Of a DNA stretch of 34,219 nt, positions 16,402 through 24,875 are shown piece after piece. Within the stretch, counting starts at the first letter, position 1, and each line of letters opens with the position of its first letter. The DNA comes from a virus. Under the pieces are notes generated by a model. It searched no databases. It was given only the letters and a program-made list of their open reading frames with translations, and was not told where the DNA came from. The position numbers were made by a program, and so were the translations under genes. The stretch lies in IMG/VR virus record IMGVR_UViG_3300048625_000520, positions 1-34,219 of that record; one strand, written 5' to 3'.

Positions 16402-16752
16402 ATGCTGAAGCTTGACCTCGCCCAAACCGCGCGCTGGATCGATGTAGCGCCTGGCGTGCGGCTTCACCTGCGCCCACTGACAACCGCCCTTATGGTCGCC
16501 ACACGCAATGACCCTGAGGTGGTGGCACTGGCAAGCGACATGTCTGATGAGGATCGCGCGCTCATCTTTGCAAAAGCGCTGGGCTGCCGCGCCATCCTCG
16601 CCTGGGAAGGTGTCGGGGACGCGGATGGTACGCCCATCGAGGTGAGCCCAGACGGGGTACATGCGCTCCTCGACATCTGGCCCATCTTTGAAGCCTTCCA
16701 GACGTCTTACGTCGCGAAGGCGCTGGTTTTGGAACAGGAAAAAAACGCCTGA
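16402..16752 (+). CDS. Tail assembly chaperone G
   Basis: A 116-residue protein between tail tube and tape measure genes, the place of lambda gpG. It is mostly helical with an N-terminal strand pair (VAPGVRLHLRPLTTALMVA). It should coat the tape measure protein during tail assembly and is not part of the virion. The last codons are GAA AAA AAC GCC TGA, which contain a slippery heptamer; ribosomes that slip make the longer GT form (see that entry). The ATG at 16402 is preferred to the in-frame TTG at 16396, which overlaps the tail tube stop. Confidence 0.85.
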   Translation: MLKLDLAQTARWIDVAPGVRLHLRPLTTALMVATRNDPEVVALASDMSDEDRALIFAKALGCRAILAWEGVGDADGTPIEVSPDGVHALLDIWPIFEAFQTSYVAKALVLEQEKNA

Positions 16753-17069
16753 CCGCCCTCGCCGAATGGCATTTCGGCGGGGGCGATACCTATTGCGCCG
16801 CCTGCACTGGTCGCTGCCCAGAATGTCCATCCCGGATCTATTGGCCTGCCAGCTATGAAGGCGTGCAGATCTGGGACCTGGTCGGCCGCTTGGGCGGCCA
16901 GATGAGGATCTCGGGCAAAACCATCATCGGCTGGGACATGGGTGCGGCAATAGCGATGGCGACGGCATTGGGGATCGATGTCCTGGTTGCTGCAGAGCTC
17001 TTGCCAGAAATCGAGGCCATCATGGTCAGGAAAATCAACGATCGGATTGGGGGGCAGTATGACGACTAA
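16402..17069 (+). CDS. Tail assembly chaperone GT, -1 frameshift product with CxxC zinc-knuckle
   Basis: A slip on A AAA AAC (16740-16746) joins the first 115 residues of G to 107 residues read in the -1 frame (codons from 16746, TAA at 17067-17069), giving about 222 residues. The T part is plainly coding: it opens RLTALAEWHFGGGDTYC and carries CAACTGRCPEC, a compact C-x2-C-x3-C-x2-C zinc-binding pattern, followed by IYWPASYEGVQIWDLV and a helical end. In lambda the T part recruits the tail tube subunits while G coats the tape measure. No ribosome-binding site is seen for a separate T gene, and the frame is open back across the G stop. It overlaps the tape measure start by 11 nt. Confidence 0.85.
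16740..16785 (+). promoter_or_regulatory. Programmed -1 ribosomal frameshift signal
   Basis: The slippery heptamer A AAA AAC lies at 16740-16746 in the zero frame. After a 7-nt spacer (16747-16753, containing the zero-frame TGA at 16750-16752) comes a hairpin with a 13-bp stem: 16754-16766 pairs with 16773-16785 across a 6-nt loop, with twelve Watson-Crick pairs and one U-G. Heptamer, spacer and stem together match the classical bacterial -1 frameshift layout and the known G/GT strategy of tailed phages. Confidence 0.88.
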
Positions 17070-19536
17070 GCGTGTTTTTGTACGGCTCGCGGCCGTTGGG
17101 GGAAAACAAGTTAAAGCTGAGCTCGAGGGTATCGGGGAGGCAGGCAACCGCGGCTTGGGGCGGCTTTCGCGCGAGGTGGAACTTGCCAATGCCAGGTTGT
17201 CAGGCTTTGCGCGAAAGGCTGGGATTGCCGCGGGGGCGATGGCCTCGGCAATGGTTGCTGCAGGAGCCGCGATCACCGCGGCAACCGTCCGGTCGGCCAA
17301 TGAAATCACCTATCTTGCCCAGGTCTCAAACGCGACGCCGCAAGCCTTGCAGCGCTGGGCGGCTGGGGCAAAAACCGTTGGGATCGAGCAAGAAAAGCTG
17401 GCCGATATCCTGAAGGACGTGAACGATCGGGTTGGTGATTTCATCCAGACCGGCGGCGGGCCGATGAAGGACTTCTTTGAAAACATCGCCCCCCGCGTGG
17501 GGGTCACCGCCGATCAGTTCGCACAGCTTTCCGGCCCGGAGGCCCTGCAACTCTATGTCAGTTCGCTGGAAAAAGCAGGCGTCAGCCAGCAGGACATGAC
17601 GTTCTACATGGAGGCAATGGCCTCTGATGCCACGCTTCTACTGCCCCTTTTGCGCAACAATGGCGCGGCCATGCAGGCTCTGGGAGATCGCGCCGAAGGA
17701 CTTGGGGCGGTGTTGGACCAAAAAGCGATTGCGGCGATGCGGCGAACACATGTTGCATTGATTGGCGTTGAGCAGGTGTTCGAGGGCATGCGCAACCAGA
17801 TTGCCACGGCCCTAGCGCCTTCAATTGAAGCGCTGGCAAATAGTTTCGTGGCAGCCGCCTCCACCGGAGGTGTTATCAATCGCGCCTTATCGCTGGTGCT
17901 CGGCAACATGGAACGGCTCGCGACTTATGCGGGCACATTTGTGGCGTTCATGGCTGGGCGCTGGGTGGTGGGCTTGGCCGCAGCGGCACTTTCAGTGCAA
18001 GGCCTGGCCACGGCCTTCGTCATCTTGCGGGCGGCTTTGATCCGTACGGGGATCGGCGCCTTGAGCGTGGGCGCAGGCGAGCTGGCCTACCAATTCTCAA
18101 AACTGGTCGAGGGCGCTGGTGGTTTTGGTGCCGCCTTCGCCCTTTTGAAAGATGCTGCCGGTGAGGCTTGGAACCGCATATCATCGGCAGCCTCCGCCGC
18201 CTGGTCGCGGATCGAGGCGGGATGGGCATCAGCACAAGCCGTCATTTATGAGGGGTTGCAAGGCGCCACGGTTGCGGTGGTCGACTGGGGCAATAGCGCG
18301 GTTGGCATCTTCCAAGGAGCATTTGATGCGGTGAAGGCCATTTGGGGAGCCCTACCACAAGCCATCGGCGACTTTGCCTATCAAGCGGCAAACGGCTTGA
18401 TTGATGGCGTAGAGTCGATGCTGAACGCCGTTGTCACCCGGATCAACACCTTCATCGAGGGCCTTAATGCAGCGCTTGCCCTCCTGCCAGAATGGGCAAC
18501 CGGGGAAGGCGGGATCAGTATCGGGTCTTTACAGGCGGTTAATCTCGGCGGGATCGACAATCCATTCCAAGGGGCCGCAGCAGAGGCTGGCGCAGCCGCG
18601 GGAAAAGCCTTCAACGACGCCTTGGGGAAAACCTACGTCGAGTCCCCGAACCTCTTTGGGGGTATGGCCGCGGAGGCGCGATCCCGATCCGGCGCATATG
18701 ATGAGGCTGCCGGAATGCTATCAGATGCGGCATCGCGCCCACTAACCGCCTGGGAAGCGCTGAAGGTCGCCATGACGGGGGCAGGCGCGACCGGTGAAGA
18801 GGCGCTTGCCAATGCCAGCGATGCGGCGACCAATTTGGCGAATGGCCTTAATACGGCAGGAGCGGCGGCCAAGGGCGCAGGTGCAAAGACCAAAGCCGCG
18901 GCTGAAGAGGCCAAAGCCGGTTGGGCAGCTGTTGCACAGACATTGGCAGATTACAGCAAGGAGGCGATGAACTGGGGCAAAGGCCTTGGCAGCACCCTGG
19001 TCAATGCCTTCAATTCGGCCGAAAGCGCCTTTCGGCAGTTCGTAGCCACGGGCAAGTTTGACTTTAAGTCGCTGGTCTCATCGATGCTGGCCGATCTTGC
19101 GGTGCTATCTTTCAAGCGCGCCGTTCTCGGGCCGATTGCGAACGCGTTGTCGCTGTTTATGGGGCCCGCCCCAGGCAGCACGGCCAGTATTTTGCACGCA
19201 GGCGGCCTTGTCGGGGCGGGCGGGCCCAGTCGCGCGGCCCCAACCTTGGCCTTTGCAGATGCGCCACGCATGCATGCCGGCGGTTGGGCCGGACTGAAAC
19301 CTGATGAGGTACCTGCCATCTTGCAACGGGGCGAGCGGGTGCTTTCACGCCGTCAGGTCGCACAGGGGGATGGCACCAAGGGGGCACCCGGCGTAAGCAT
19401 TTCGATCGATGCGCGGGGAGCGCAGATGGGCGTAGCAGAGCAAATTGATGCAAAGTTGCGCGCCGCCATCCCACAAATCGAGCGCATTGCAAAACAGGCC
19501 GTCGCAGATGGGCGGCGCCGAGGTCATGCTGTATGA
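17059..19536 (+). CDS. Tail tape measure protein
   Basis: An 825-residue, Ala/Gly-rich helical protein right after the G/GT genes, close in length to lambda gpH (853). The N-terminus is basic and coiled coil (TKRVFVRLAAVGGKQVKAEL). Residues about 55-78 (AGIAAGAMASAMVAAGAAIT) and parts of 290-340 are hydrophobic. The C-terminal region (FVATGKFDFKSLVSSMLADL, then MHAGGWAGLKPDEVPAILQR) is typical of the family; GERVLSRRQV is its usual ending motif. It sets tail length and is ejected with the DNA. At about 1.5 angstrom per residue a tail near 120 nm is expected. The ATG at 17059 is preceded by a G-rich ribosome-binding site within the T frame. Confidence 0.95.
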   Translation: MTTKRVFVRLAAVGGKQVKAELEGIGEAGNRGLGRLSREVELANARLSGFARKAGIAAGAMASAMVAAGAAITAATVRSANEITYLAQVSNATPQALQRWAAGAKTVGIEQEKLADILKDVNDRVGDFIQTGGGPMKDFFENIAPRVGVTADQFAQLSGPEALQLYVSSLEKAGVSQQDMTFYMEAMASDATLLLPLLRNNGAAMQALGDRAEGLGAVLDQKAIAAMRRTHVALIGVEQVFEGMRNQIATALAPSIEALANSFVAAASTGGVINRALSLVLGNMERLATYAGTFVAFMAGRWVVGLAAAALSVQGLATAFVILRAALIRTGIGALSVGAGELAYQFSKLVEGAGGFGAAFALLKDAAGEAWNRISSAASAAWSRIEAGWASAQAVIYEGLQGATVAVVDWGNSAVGIFQGAFDAVKAIWGALPQAIGDFAYQAANGLIDGVESMLNAVVTRINTFIEGLNAALALLPEWATGEGGISIGSLQAVNLGGIDNPFQGAAAEAGAAAGKAFNDALGKTYVESPNLFGGMAAEARSRSGAYDEAAGMLSDAASRPLTAWEALKVAMTGAGATGEEALANASDAATNLANGLNTAGAAAKGAGAKTKAAAEEAKAGWAAVAQTLADYSKEAMNWGKGLGSTLVNAFNSAESAFRQFVATGKFDFKSLVSSMLADLAVLSFKRAVLGPIANALSLFMGPAPGSTASILHAGGLVGAGGPSRAAPTLAFADAPRMHAGGWAGLKPDEVPAILQRGERVLSRRQVAQGDGTKGAPGVSISIDARGAQMGVAEQIDAKLRAAIPQIERIAKQAVADGRRRGHAV

Positions 19537-20114
19537 TCGCTGAACTTCCGGTCAATCTGGTACGTTCTGTTGAACGACGCTTGATGACCTCGACCGCCGT
19601 TTCGACATCGCCGTTTACCGGAACCCAGCAAGTCCAGTATTGGGGGGCCGAGTGGTGGGAGTTTCAGTTTGAAATGGCCGTCACCCAAGGGGCTAATGCC
19701 CGCAAGCTCTCGGCATTCTTTGCCGCACTCGGCGGCGCGCGCGGTCGTTTTTTGTTTCGCGACCCTTCGATCGAGATCCCGCCTGGCGTTGGCAATCCCT
19801 ATGTTACCCAAGTCAGCGCATCGGGCAACAGCCTGGCCACCGCCGGGTGGGATCTCGGGCTGCGCGCGGGCGAGTTTTTTCAATTGGGCAGCGATGCCAC
19901 CACCCGGCTCTACCAAATCACCGAGGACGTTGCGCCAATCGGCAGCGAAGCCGTCCTGCGGTTTGTGCCCGCCTTGCGGGGTGCCGTTCAAATCGGAACG
20001 CTGATCGGGCTGGATCGCCCCGCGGCCCTCTTGCGCCTCACCGCGCCGGTGTCGGCGGTGATCAGCGGCGCCGATCTGCACCGTTTTACGATTTCTGCCC
20101 GCGAGGCCCTCTGA
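19533..20114 (+). CDS. Tail tip / distal tail protein (putative)
   Basis: A 193-residue beta-rich protein directly after the tape measure, overlapping it by 4 nt. The block VQYWGAEWWEFQFEMAVTQG, then ARKLSAFFAALGGARGRFLF resembles distal tail proteins that start the tail tube under the baseplate hub, where a tube-like N-terminal domain precedes a smaller beta domain. The RFLFRDPS segment is common in alphaproteobacterial phage tail proteins. In gene order it corresponds to lambda gpM. The exact family is not certain. Confidence 0.65.
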   Translation: MIAELPVNLVRSVERRLMTSTAVSTSPFTGTQQVQYWGAEWWEFQFEMAVTQGANARKLSAFFAALGGARGRFLFRDPSIEIPPGVGNPYVTQVSASGNSLATAGWDLGLRAGEFFQLGSDATTRLYQITEDVAPIGSEAVLRFVPALRGAVQIGTLIGLDRPAALLRLTAPVSAVISGADLHRFTISAREAL

Positions 20115-20671
20115 TGCGAGACTTTTCCACCGCTTTCGCAAATGCCTTGGCCGAGCAGAACTTGCAGCCCGTCATCTTGTTCGAGGGGCAATTTGCCACC
20201 GGCATGGTGCGCATCTGGTCAGGTCTGGGCGATTTGGTTTGGAATGAGCAAATTTGGGCGGGTGCTGGCGCCCTTCTCGGCATGGGCGCAATTGACGAAA
20301 CCCGCGAGGTCGTGGCCGGCGGCACAACACTTTCACTCTCTGGTGTGCCGCTTGATCTGGTGCAAGTCGCCATCGATGAGGCGCGCCAGGGCATGCCGGG
20401 GCGGATTTGGATCGGGCTCATGTCAGAGGTGGGCACCCTCATCGCAGATCCGGTGCAGGCGTTTTCTGGTCGCCTTGATGTGCCGGAAATCACCGAGGAT
20501 GCCGACACCTGCACAATCACCATCAGTTATGAAAGCCGCCTGATCGATCTGACCGTACCGCGCACCTGGCGCTACACGCATGAAAGTCAGCAGGTGCTTT
20601 ATCCAGGCGACCTGGCTTTTGAATATGTCACCGCGATCCAAGATCGCGAAATTCCGTGGGGCCGCGGCTAA
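20114..20671 (+). CDS. Tail tip assembly protein (putative)
   Basis: A 185-residue protein in the lambda gpL position. The C-terminal part, SYESRLIDLTVPRTWRYTHE, then QQVLYPGDLAFEYVTAIQDR and PWG, is typical of a siphophage tail-tip family. The N-terminal half is beta-rich with LFEGQFATGMVRIWSGLGDL. It should form part of the hub between the distal tail ring and the central receptor-binding protein. The gene overlaps its neighbour by one base (TGATG). Confidence 0.62.
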   Translation: MRDFSTAFANALAEQNLQPVILFEGQFATGMVRIWSGLGDLVWNEQIWAGAGALLGMGAIDETREVVAGGTTLSLSGVPLDLVQVAIDEARQGMPGRIWIGLMSEVGTLIADPVQAFSGRLDVPEITEDADTCTITISYESRLIDLTVPRTWRYTHESQQVLYPGDLAFEYVTAIQDREIPWGRG

Positions 20672-20672
20672 A

Positions 20673-21080
20673 ATGCCAAGAATTGAAGGATGGGAACGTC
20701 TCCTTGCAGAGGCGATTGAGGGCGCGCGACATTCTGCGTTCGCATGGGGACTGAACGATTGCCCAACCTTTGCGTTTGAAACCCGCACACTTTTGACCGC
20801 GGGTGAGGACATCGCTGCGCTCTGGCGGGGTCGGTATACGACGGCGCTGGGCGGCATACGGATCATGCGCAAACTGGGGTGGCCCTCGCTGGAAAGCATG
20901 GGCCACGCCCTGCTTGGTGCGCCCCTTGAAAACGTCCTGCGCGCAAAGCGCGGGGACATTGTTCTTACCAATACGGGGCTGGGTTTTGGCATCTGCGGTG
21001 GCGCGCACGCTGTTGGCATGGCGCCGATCGGTCTTGTGTCGGCCCCTCTAACCTCTTGCCGCCTTGCCTGGGCGATTTGA
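20673..21080 (+). CDS. DUF6950 / NlpC-P60-like tail protein
   Basis: A 135-residue protein with the motif SAFAWGLNDCPTFA at residues 19-32, in which the Cys of W-G-x-N-D-C is the catalytic-position Cys of the NlpC/P60-related DUF6950 family. LENVLRAKRGDIVLTNTG, then a GICGGAHAVGM segment follow, where the His takes the second catalytic position. In tail operons such proteins correspond to lambda gpK and may open peptidoglycan during DNA entry. Family members differ in whether activity is retained. It starts 1 nt after the upstream stop. Confidence 0.75.
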   Translation: MPRIEGWERLLAEAIEGARHSAFAWGLNDCPTFAFETRTLLTAGEDIAALWRGRYTTALGGIRIMRKLGWPSLESMGHALLGAPLENVLRAKRGDIVLTNTGLGFGICGGAHAVGMAPIGLVSAPLTSCRLAWAI

Positions 21081-21097
21081 ACCGGAGCTGAAATCAA

Positions 21098-23647
21098 ATG
21101 CCGTTCATTGTCACAGCCGTCACCGCAGTCGCGGGATGGGTAGGTGCGACATTGGCAGCGGGTGGCATTGGGGCAGCCCTTCTGCGGATTGGCGGAACGC
21201 TTTTGATTTCGGCAGCAGCTTCCGCATTGATGCCGAAGCCGAAAGTGCAAATGCAGGCCAGAAACGTCACGGTGCGCGAGCCTGTCATGCCCCGCGATCT
21301 GGTCTATGGCCGGGCTCGCAAGGGCGGCGTGATCGTATTTTTGCACTCATCTGGGGCAGACAACCGGGATCTGGATTTGGTCGTGGTGCTGGCCGCGCAT
21401 CAGGTGAAATCCATCGGGGCGATATATTTTGAGTCCGAGATGGCCGTGAACATGGCCGGCGCTGCGCAAGGACGATGGGCGGGAAAGGTCACCATCGAGA
21501 AGGTCTTAGGCAGCCCCAACCAAACGCCCTTTCCCGGGCTTCGCTCTGCTTTGCCGGATAAATGGACAGAGGCCCATCGGTTGCGCGGATGTGCGGCAAT
21601 AAGGTTGCGCCTGACCTACGACCAGGATGCGTTTCCAGGCGGTATCCCCAATATCACCGTCGACATCGAGGGTAAGAACGACATCTATGATCCACGCACG
21701 GCAACCTTTGGCTACACAGAAAACGCCGCCCTTTGCCTTGCCGATTTCATGGCAAACCCGCTTTGGGGTGTCGGTGCGAGCATCGGCAGTATCGATGGGA
21801 TCGACAACCTCAGCTTGGTTGAGGCAGCCAACATTTGCGACGAAACCGTCAACCTCCGCACCGGCGGAACCGAACCGCGTTATAGCTGCAATGGCGTGAT
21901 CTCGCTCTCGGAGGCCCCCAAGACCATTATCGAGGGGATGCTATCGGCTTTTGCCGGGCGCTGCGCCTATTCAGCCGGGACCTGGCGCATCCATGCCGGG
22001 GCATGGCGCGCGGCCACCGTGTCGCTTACCTCTGACGATGTCCGTGTGGGCGGCATGACGCTCGCCACGCGGGTGACAATGTCATCGAATTTCAACGGCG
22101 TTCGCGGCCAGTTCGTCAGCCCGGACAATGACTGGCAACCCGACGATTTTCCCGCTGTCGCCAGTGATGTCTATCTTGCCGAAGACGGGGGCGATCGCAA
22201 ATGGAGCGACATATCGCTGCCTTTTACGATTTCTGCGACCATGGCGCAAAGGCTTGCCAAGATTGAACTGGAACGGGTGCGTCGGCAAATGTCGGTGCGT
22301 CTTTCTGGCAAACTGGCCGCCTGGCGCGCCACGGTTGGTGACACCATCACCCTATCATATGACCGCTGGGGTTTTGCCGAAAAGCCGTTTGAGGTTCATG
22401 GGGTAAGCTTGGACATCGCAGCCGCCGGGGATGGTGCATTGCTGCTTCCTGAGTTGTTGCTGCGCGAAACCTCACCGCTGATCTACGACTGGGCCGCCTC
22501 TGAAGAACAAATCTACGCGGCAGCCCCGCGCACCATGTTGCCGTCTGCCTTCGATGTTCCACCGCCTGGCGAACCCGAAGTTACTGAAGACCTTTATGTG
22601 ACCCGCGACGGCGGCGGCCTGAAAGTTTTGGCTCGGGTGAATTGGGCCGCTGCCCCTTCCGGCTTTATCGCCGACTATCGATTGGAGGCAAAACTCGCAA
22701 CGGATGCCACCTGGAAAGATTACGGGCGCACTGACGGCACCACCTTTGAGATCCGCGACATCGCCCCCGGCAATTGGGATTTCCGGGTGAAAGCGGTATC
22801 GGTGCTGGGCGTCTCATCTGCTTGGCGTCAATCCTCAGTGGAGGTGGTAGGGTTGACCGCCCCACCGGCACAATTGCAGGGCGTAACCGTACAAACGGCG
22901 GGTGGCCTGGCCATCTTGAAGTGGACGCGTGCGGCCGATCCGGATGTGCGCGTGGGCGGCAACATTGTTATCCGCCATTCCAAAGAGGCCGGGGCAACTT
23001 GGGCTGATAGCTATTCGATGGATCGCGTTTCCGGCAGCGAGGCGATTGCCGTCGTTCCCCTGAAACCTGGCACCTACTTGTTGCGCGCCGAGGACAGTGG
23101 GGGCCGCGCCGGGCCAGAAACCCGCGTATCAACCAAAGGCGCGCAGGTCATCGCCTTCTCATTGCTGGGATTTTTGCAGGCGGATCCCACCTTCCCCGGC
23201 ACCAAGACTGACTTGGTGGTTTCCAGTGGAAACCTTCAACTGCCGACAGCCACGAATGGGGCCGGCGTGACACAAGTCACCGCCTTGCAGGGCCTATACG
23301 AGTTTGGCGCTGGGCTCGATCTTGGTGCCGTCAAACGCGTGCGTCTGCGTTCTGACATTGGCGTCGCGGCATTGGCCCTGAATGACGGCATGGATGCCCG
23401 CGCGGCCCTTATCGACGCCTGGGAGGATTTCGACGGCTCGGTCGGTGCAGAAATCGATGTGCTGTTCGAGATGCGCGAGACCGATGACGATCCAAACGGC
23501 ACGCCGAATTGGGGCCCCTGGGGGCGGTTGGATACCCATGAAATCGAGGCGCGGGGCGTTCAGGCACGGGCCTATCTGACCACGAAGGACGCCTCTTACA
23601 CGCCGATCGTCACCCAGCTTCGTATCTATGCCGATGAGGTTGCCTGA
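21098..23647 (+). CDS. Central tail fibre / host specificity protein (gpJ-like)
   Basis: An 849-residue protein, the largest of the tail tip. It opens with a hydrophobic stretch (about residues 5-45, VTAVTAVAGWVGATLAAGGI and on), like gpI/gpJ N-termini that sit in the hub. VTVREPVMPRDLVYGRARKG, then GLRSALPDKWTEAHRLRGCA and VGASIGSIDG are hallmark blocks of phage tail (TipJ-type) proteins. From about 485 to 690 there are fibronectin type III-like repeats (VTRDGGGLKVLARVNWAAAP, then LEAKLATDATWKDYG). The C-terminal 150 residues form a further beta domain and are the most likely receptor-binding part. It is coupled to the next fibre gene (TGATG). Confidence 0.88.
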   Translation: MPFIVTAVTAVAGWVGATLAAGGIGAALLRIGGTLLISAAASALMPKPKVQMQARNVTVREPVMPRDLVYGRARKGGVIVFLHSSGADNRDLDLVVVLAAHQVKSIGAIYFESEMAVNMAGAAQGRWAGKVTIEKVLGSPNQTPFPGLRSALPDKWTEAHRLRGCAAIRLRLTYDQDAFPGGIPNITVDIEGKNDIYDPRTATFGYTENAALCLADFMANPLWGVGASIGSIDGIDNLSLVEAANICDETVNLRTGGTEPRYSCNGVISLSEAPKTIIEGMLSAFAGRCAYSAGTWRIHAGAWRAATVSLTSDDVRVGGMTLATRVTMSSNFNGVRGQFVSPDNDWQPDDFPAVASDVYLAEDGGDRKWSDISLPFTISATMAQRLAKIELERVRRQMSVRLSGKLAAWRATVGDTITLSYDRWGFAEKPFEVHGVSLDIAAAGDGALLLPELLLRETSPLIYDWAASEEQIYAAAPRTMLPSAFDVPPPGEPEVTEDLYVTRDGGGLKVLARVNWAAAPSGFIADYRLEAKLATDATWKDYGRTDGTTFEIRDIAPGNWDFRVKAVSVLGVSSAWRQSSVEVVGLTAPPAQLQGVTVQTAGGLAILKWTRAADPDVRVGGNIVIRHSKEAGATWADSYSMDRVSGSEAIAVVPLKPGTYLLRAEDSGGRAGPETRVSTKGAQVIAFSLLGFLQADPTFPGTKTDLVVSSGNLQLPTATNGAGVTQVTALQGLYEFGAGLDLGAVKRVRLRSDIGVAALALNDGMDARAALIDAWEDFDGSVGAEIDVLFEMRETDDDPNGTPNWGPWGRLDTHEIEARGVQARAYLTTKDASYTPIVTQLRIYADEVA

Positions 23648-24303
23648 TGGCTCAGACGTCAAATTTTGTCATAGCAAATGGCGCTGGTGCGGCCGTGCGC
23701 GCGCGGATCAACGAGGTGTTTGCCGCCCTGCAGTCGATGAATGCTGGGGGCAGCGCACCAAACCCAACGGTGGCGGGCATGTTGTGGATGGACACTTCGG
23801 TTTCGCCGCCGGCACTGCGCCGCAGAAATGTGAACAATACCGGCTGGGATGCTTTGCTCGATAGCGCTGGTAACCTGTCCGGCCTGACAAATAATGCCGT
23901 CGCCAGGGCAAATCTCGGGCTCGGCACAATGGCGACGCAATCCGCAGCGTCCTATGACAGCACACTTGCGGCAAAGGCCAACCTGAGCGGGGCTGCCTTC
24001 ACCGGCTTGGTTTCTGCGACCGACTTCGTGTCGAGCTCAGACCGCCGGCTAAAGTCGGACATTACGACCATTGCCGGTGCCGTCGACCTTGTTTGCGCCC
24101 TGCGCGGTGTCCGTTTCACCATGAACGGCCATCAACAGCTTGGCCTTGTCGCGCAAGAGGTTCTGGAAATTTTGCCTGAAATCGTGCGCGCCGATGACAA
24201 CGGCATACTGTCGATCGCCTACGGCAACATTGCCGGCGTTCTGATCGAGGCGGTGAAAGAGCTGAGCGCCCGGATCGCCCGGCTTGAAGAGGAACGGGCA
24301 TGA
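23647..24303 (+). CDS. Tail fibre protein with S74 endosialidase-type chaperone domain (copy 1)
   Basis: A 218-residue protein. The N-terminal 110 residues look like a short fibre shaft (GAAVRARINEVFAALQ, then ARANLGLGTMATQSAASYDS). Residues about 127-218 are an S74 intramolecular chaperone: FVSSSDRRLKSDI with the self-cleavage Ser-Asp, then HQQLGLVAQEVLEILPEIVR, then a LSIAYGNIAGVLIEAVKEL helix and a C-terminal coiled coil. Such domains trimerise the fibre, then cut themselves off. It is paralogous to the protein at 26123-26716. The small size of the remaining fibre is notable. Confidence 0.88.
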   Translation: MAQTSNFVIANGAGAAVRARINEVFAALQSMNAGGSAPNPTVAGMLWMDTSVSPPALRRRNVNNTGWDALLDSAGNLSGLTNNAVARANLGLGTMATQSAASYDSTLAAKANLSGAAFTGLVSATDFVSSSDRRLKSDITTIAGAVDLVCALRGVRFTMNGHQQLGLVAQEVLEILPEIVRADDNGILSIAYGNIAGVLIEAVKELSARIARLEEERA

Positions 24304-24644
24304 CCACCATGGTTTCTGAAGGGCCCATCATATTGATTGGCTATGAATACCGGCTGCGGCTTGGAACGGATTCCCCGCAGTTTCCGACAGGCTGCCGGCT
24401 GGCCGCACAAATCCGCACCTCCGTCGGGTCTGAGCGTTTGTTGGCCAGCCTCTCGACGGAGACCGGAACCCTGGTCCGCGAAGATGACCAAACATTTGAA
24501 ATTGTCTTGGGACCTGAGATCACGGGCGCACTTTCGGTCGGAAGTGTGGTGATCGATGTCGTTCGCACAGATCTTGCGCCTGATCGCCATCTTGGGTTCA
24601 TCGTCGAAATCCCGGTTCAGCAGCCTGTCACACGAGGGCTTTGA
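24300..24644 (+). CDS. Small beta-rich tail protein of unknown function
   Basis: A 114-residue protein with no recognised motif, composed mainly of alternating hydrophobic beta-strand segments (IILIGYEYRLRLG, then TFEIVLGPEITGALSVGSVV). It starts inside the stop of the S74 fibre gene (ATGA) and is followed by the collagen-like protein, so it is made with the fibres. It could be a fibre-connecting or baseplate adaptor domain. This is inferred from context only. Confidence 0.6.
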   Translation: MTTMVSEGPIILIGYEYRLRLGTDSPQFPTGCRLAAQIRTSVGSERLLASLSTETGTLVREDDQTFEIVLGPEITGALSVGSVVIDVVRTDLAPDRHLGFIVEIPVQQPVTRGL

Positions 24645-24647
24645 TCC

Positions 24648-24875
24648 ATGCCGACAGTGCTCGCGGCCATGGTGCGAACCGGCCCGATCAGAATTCGGGT
24701 CACGGCGTCATATCCGGTCATCACCAGAGTGCAGAACGGGCCGATGACGGTCCGCATCCATGGCAGCCCTGGACCAGGCGGAAAACAAGGCCCTCAAGGA
24801 GACAAGGGCGATCAAGGCGCGCCCGGTGTCACGATCCTGCCCACCGACGCGCCAATCAATGGAGGATTTTTCTGA
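24648..24875 (+). CDS. Short collagen-like tail protein
   Basis: A 75-residue protein. Residues 1-38 form beta strands. Residues about 39-60 are Gly-X-Y triplets (GSPGPGGKQGPQGDKGDQGA), a collagen-like segment known from phage fibres, where it makes a trimeric stalk. The end (LPTDAPINGGFF) is short. It is much smaller than usual collagen-like fibres, so it may be a linker between a hub protein and the larger fibre encoded next; the next gene starts within its stop (TGATG). Confidence 0.68.
   Translation: MPTVLAAMVRTGPIRIRVTASYPVITRVQNGPMTVRIHGSPGPGGKQGPQGDKGDQGAPGVTILPTDAPINGGFF

Noticed and set aside
24766-24830. Collagen-like triplets as a host-derived gene
   Set aside because: Short Gly-X-Y segments are common in phage fibres and the gene is coupled to fibre genes on both sides.
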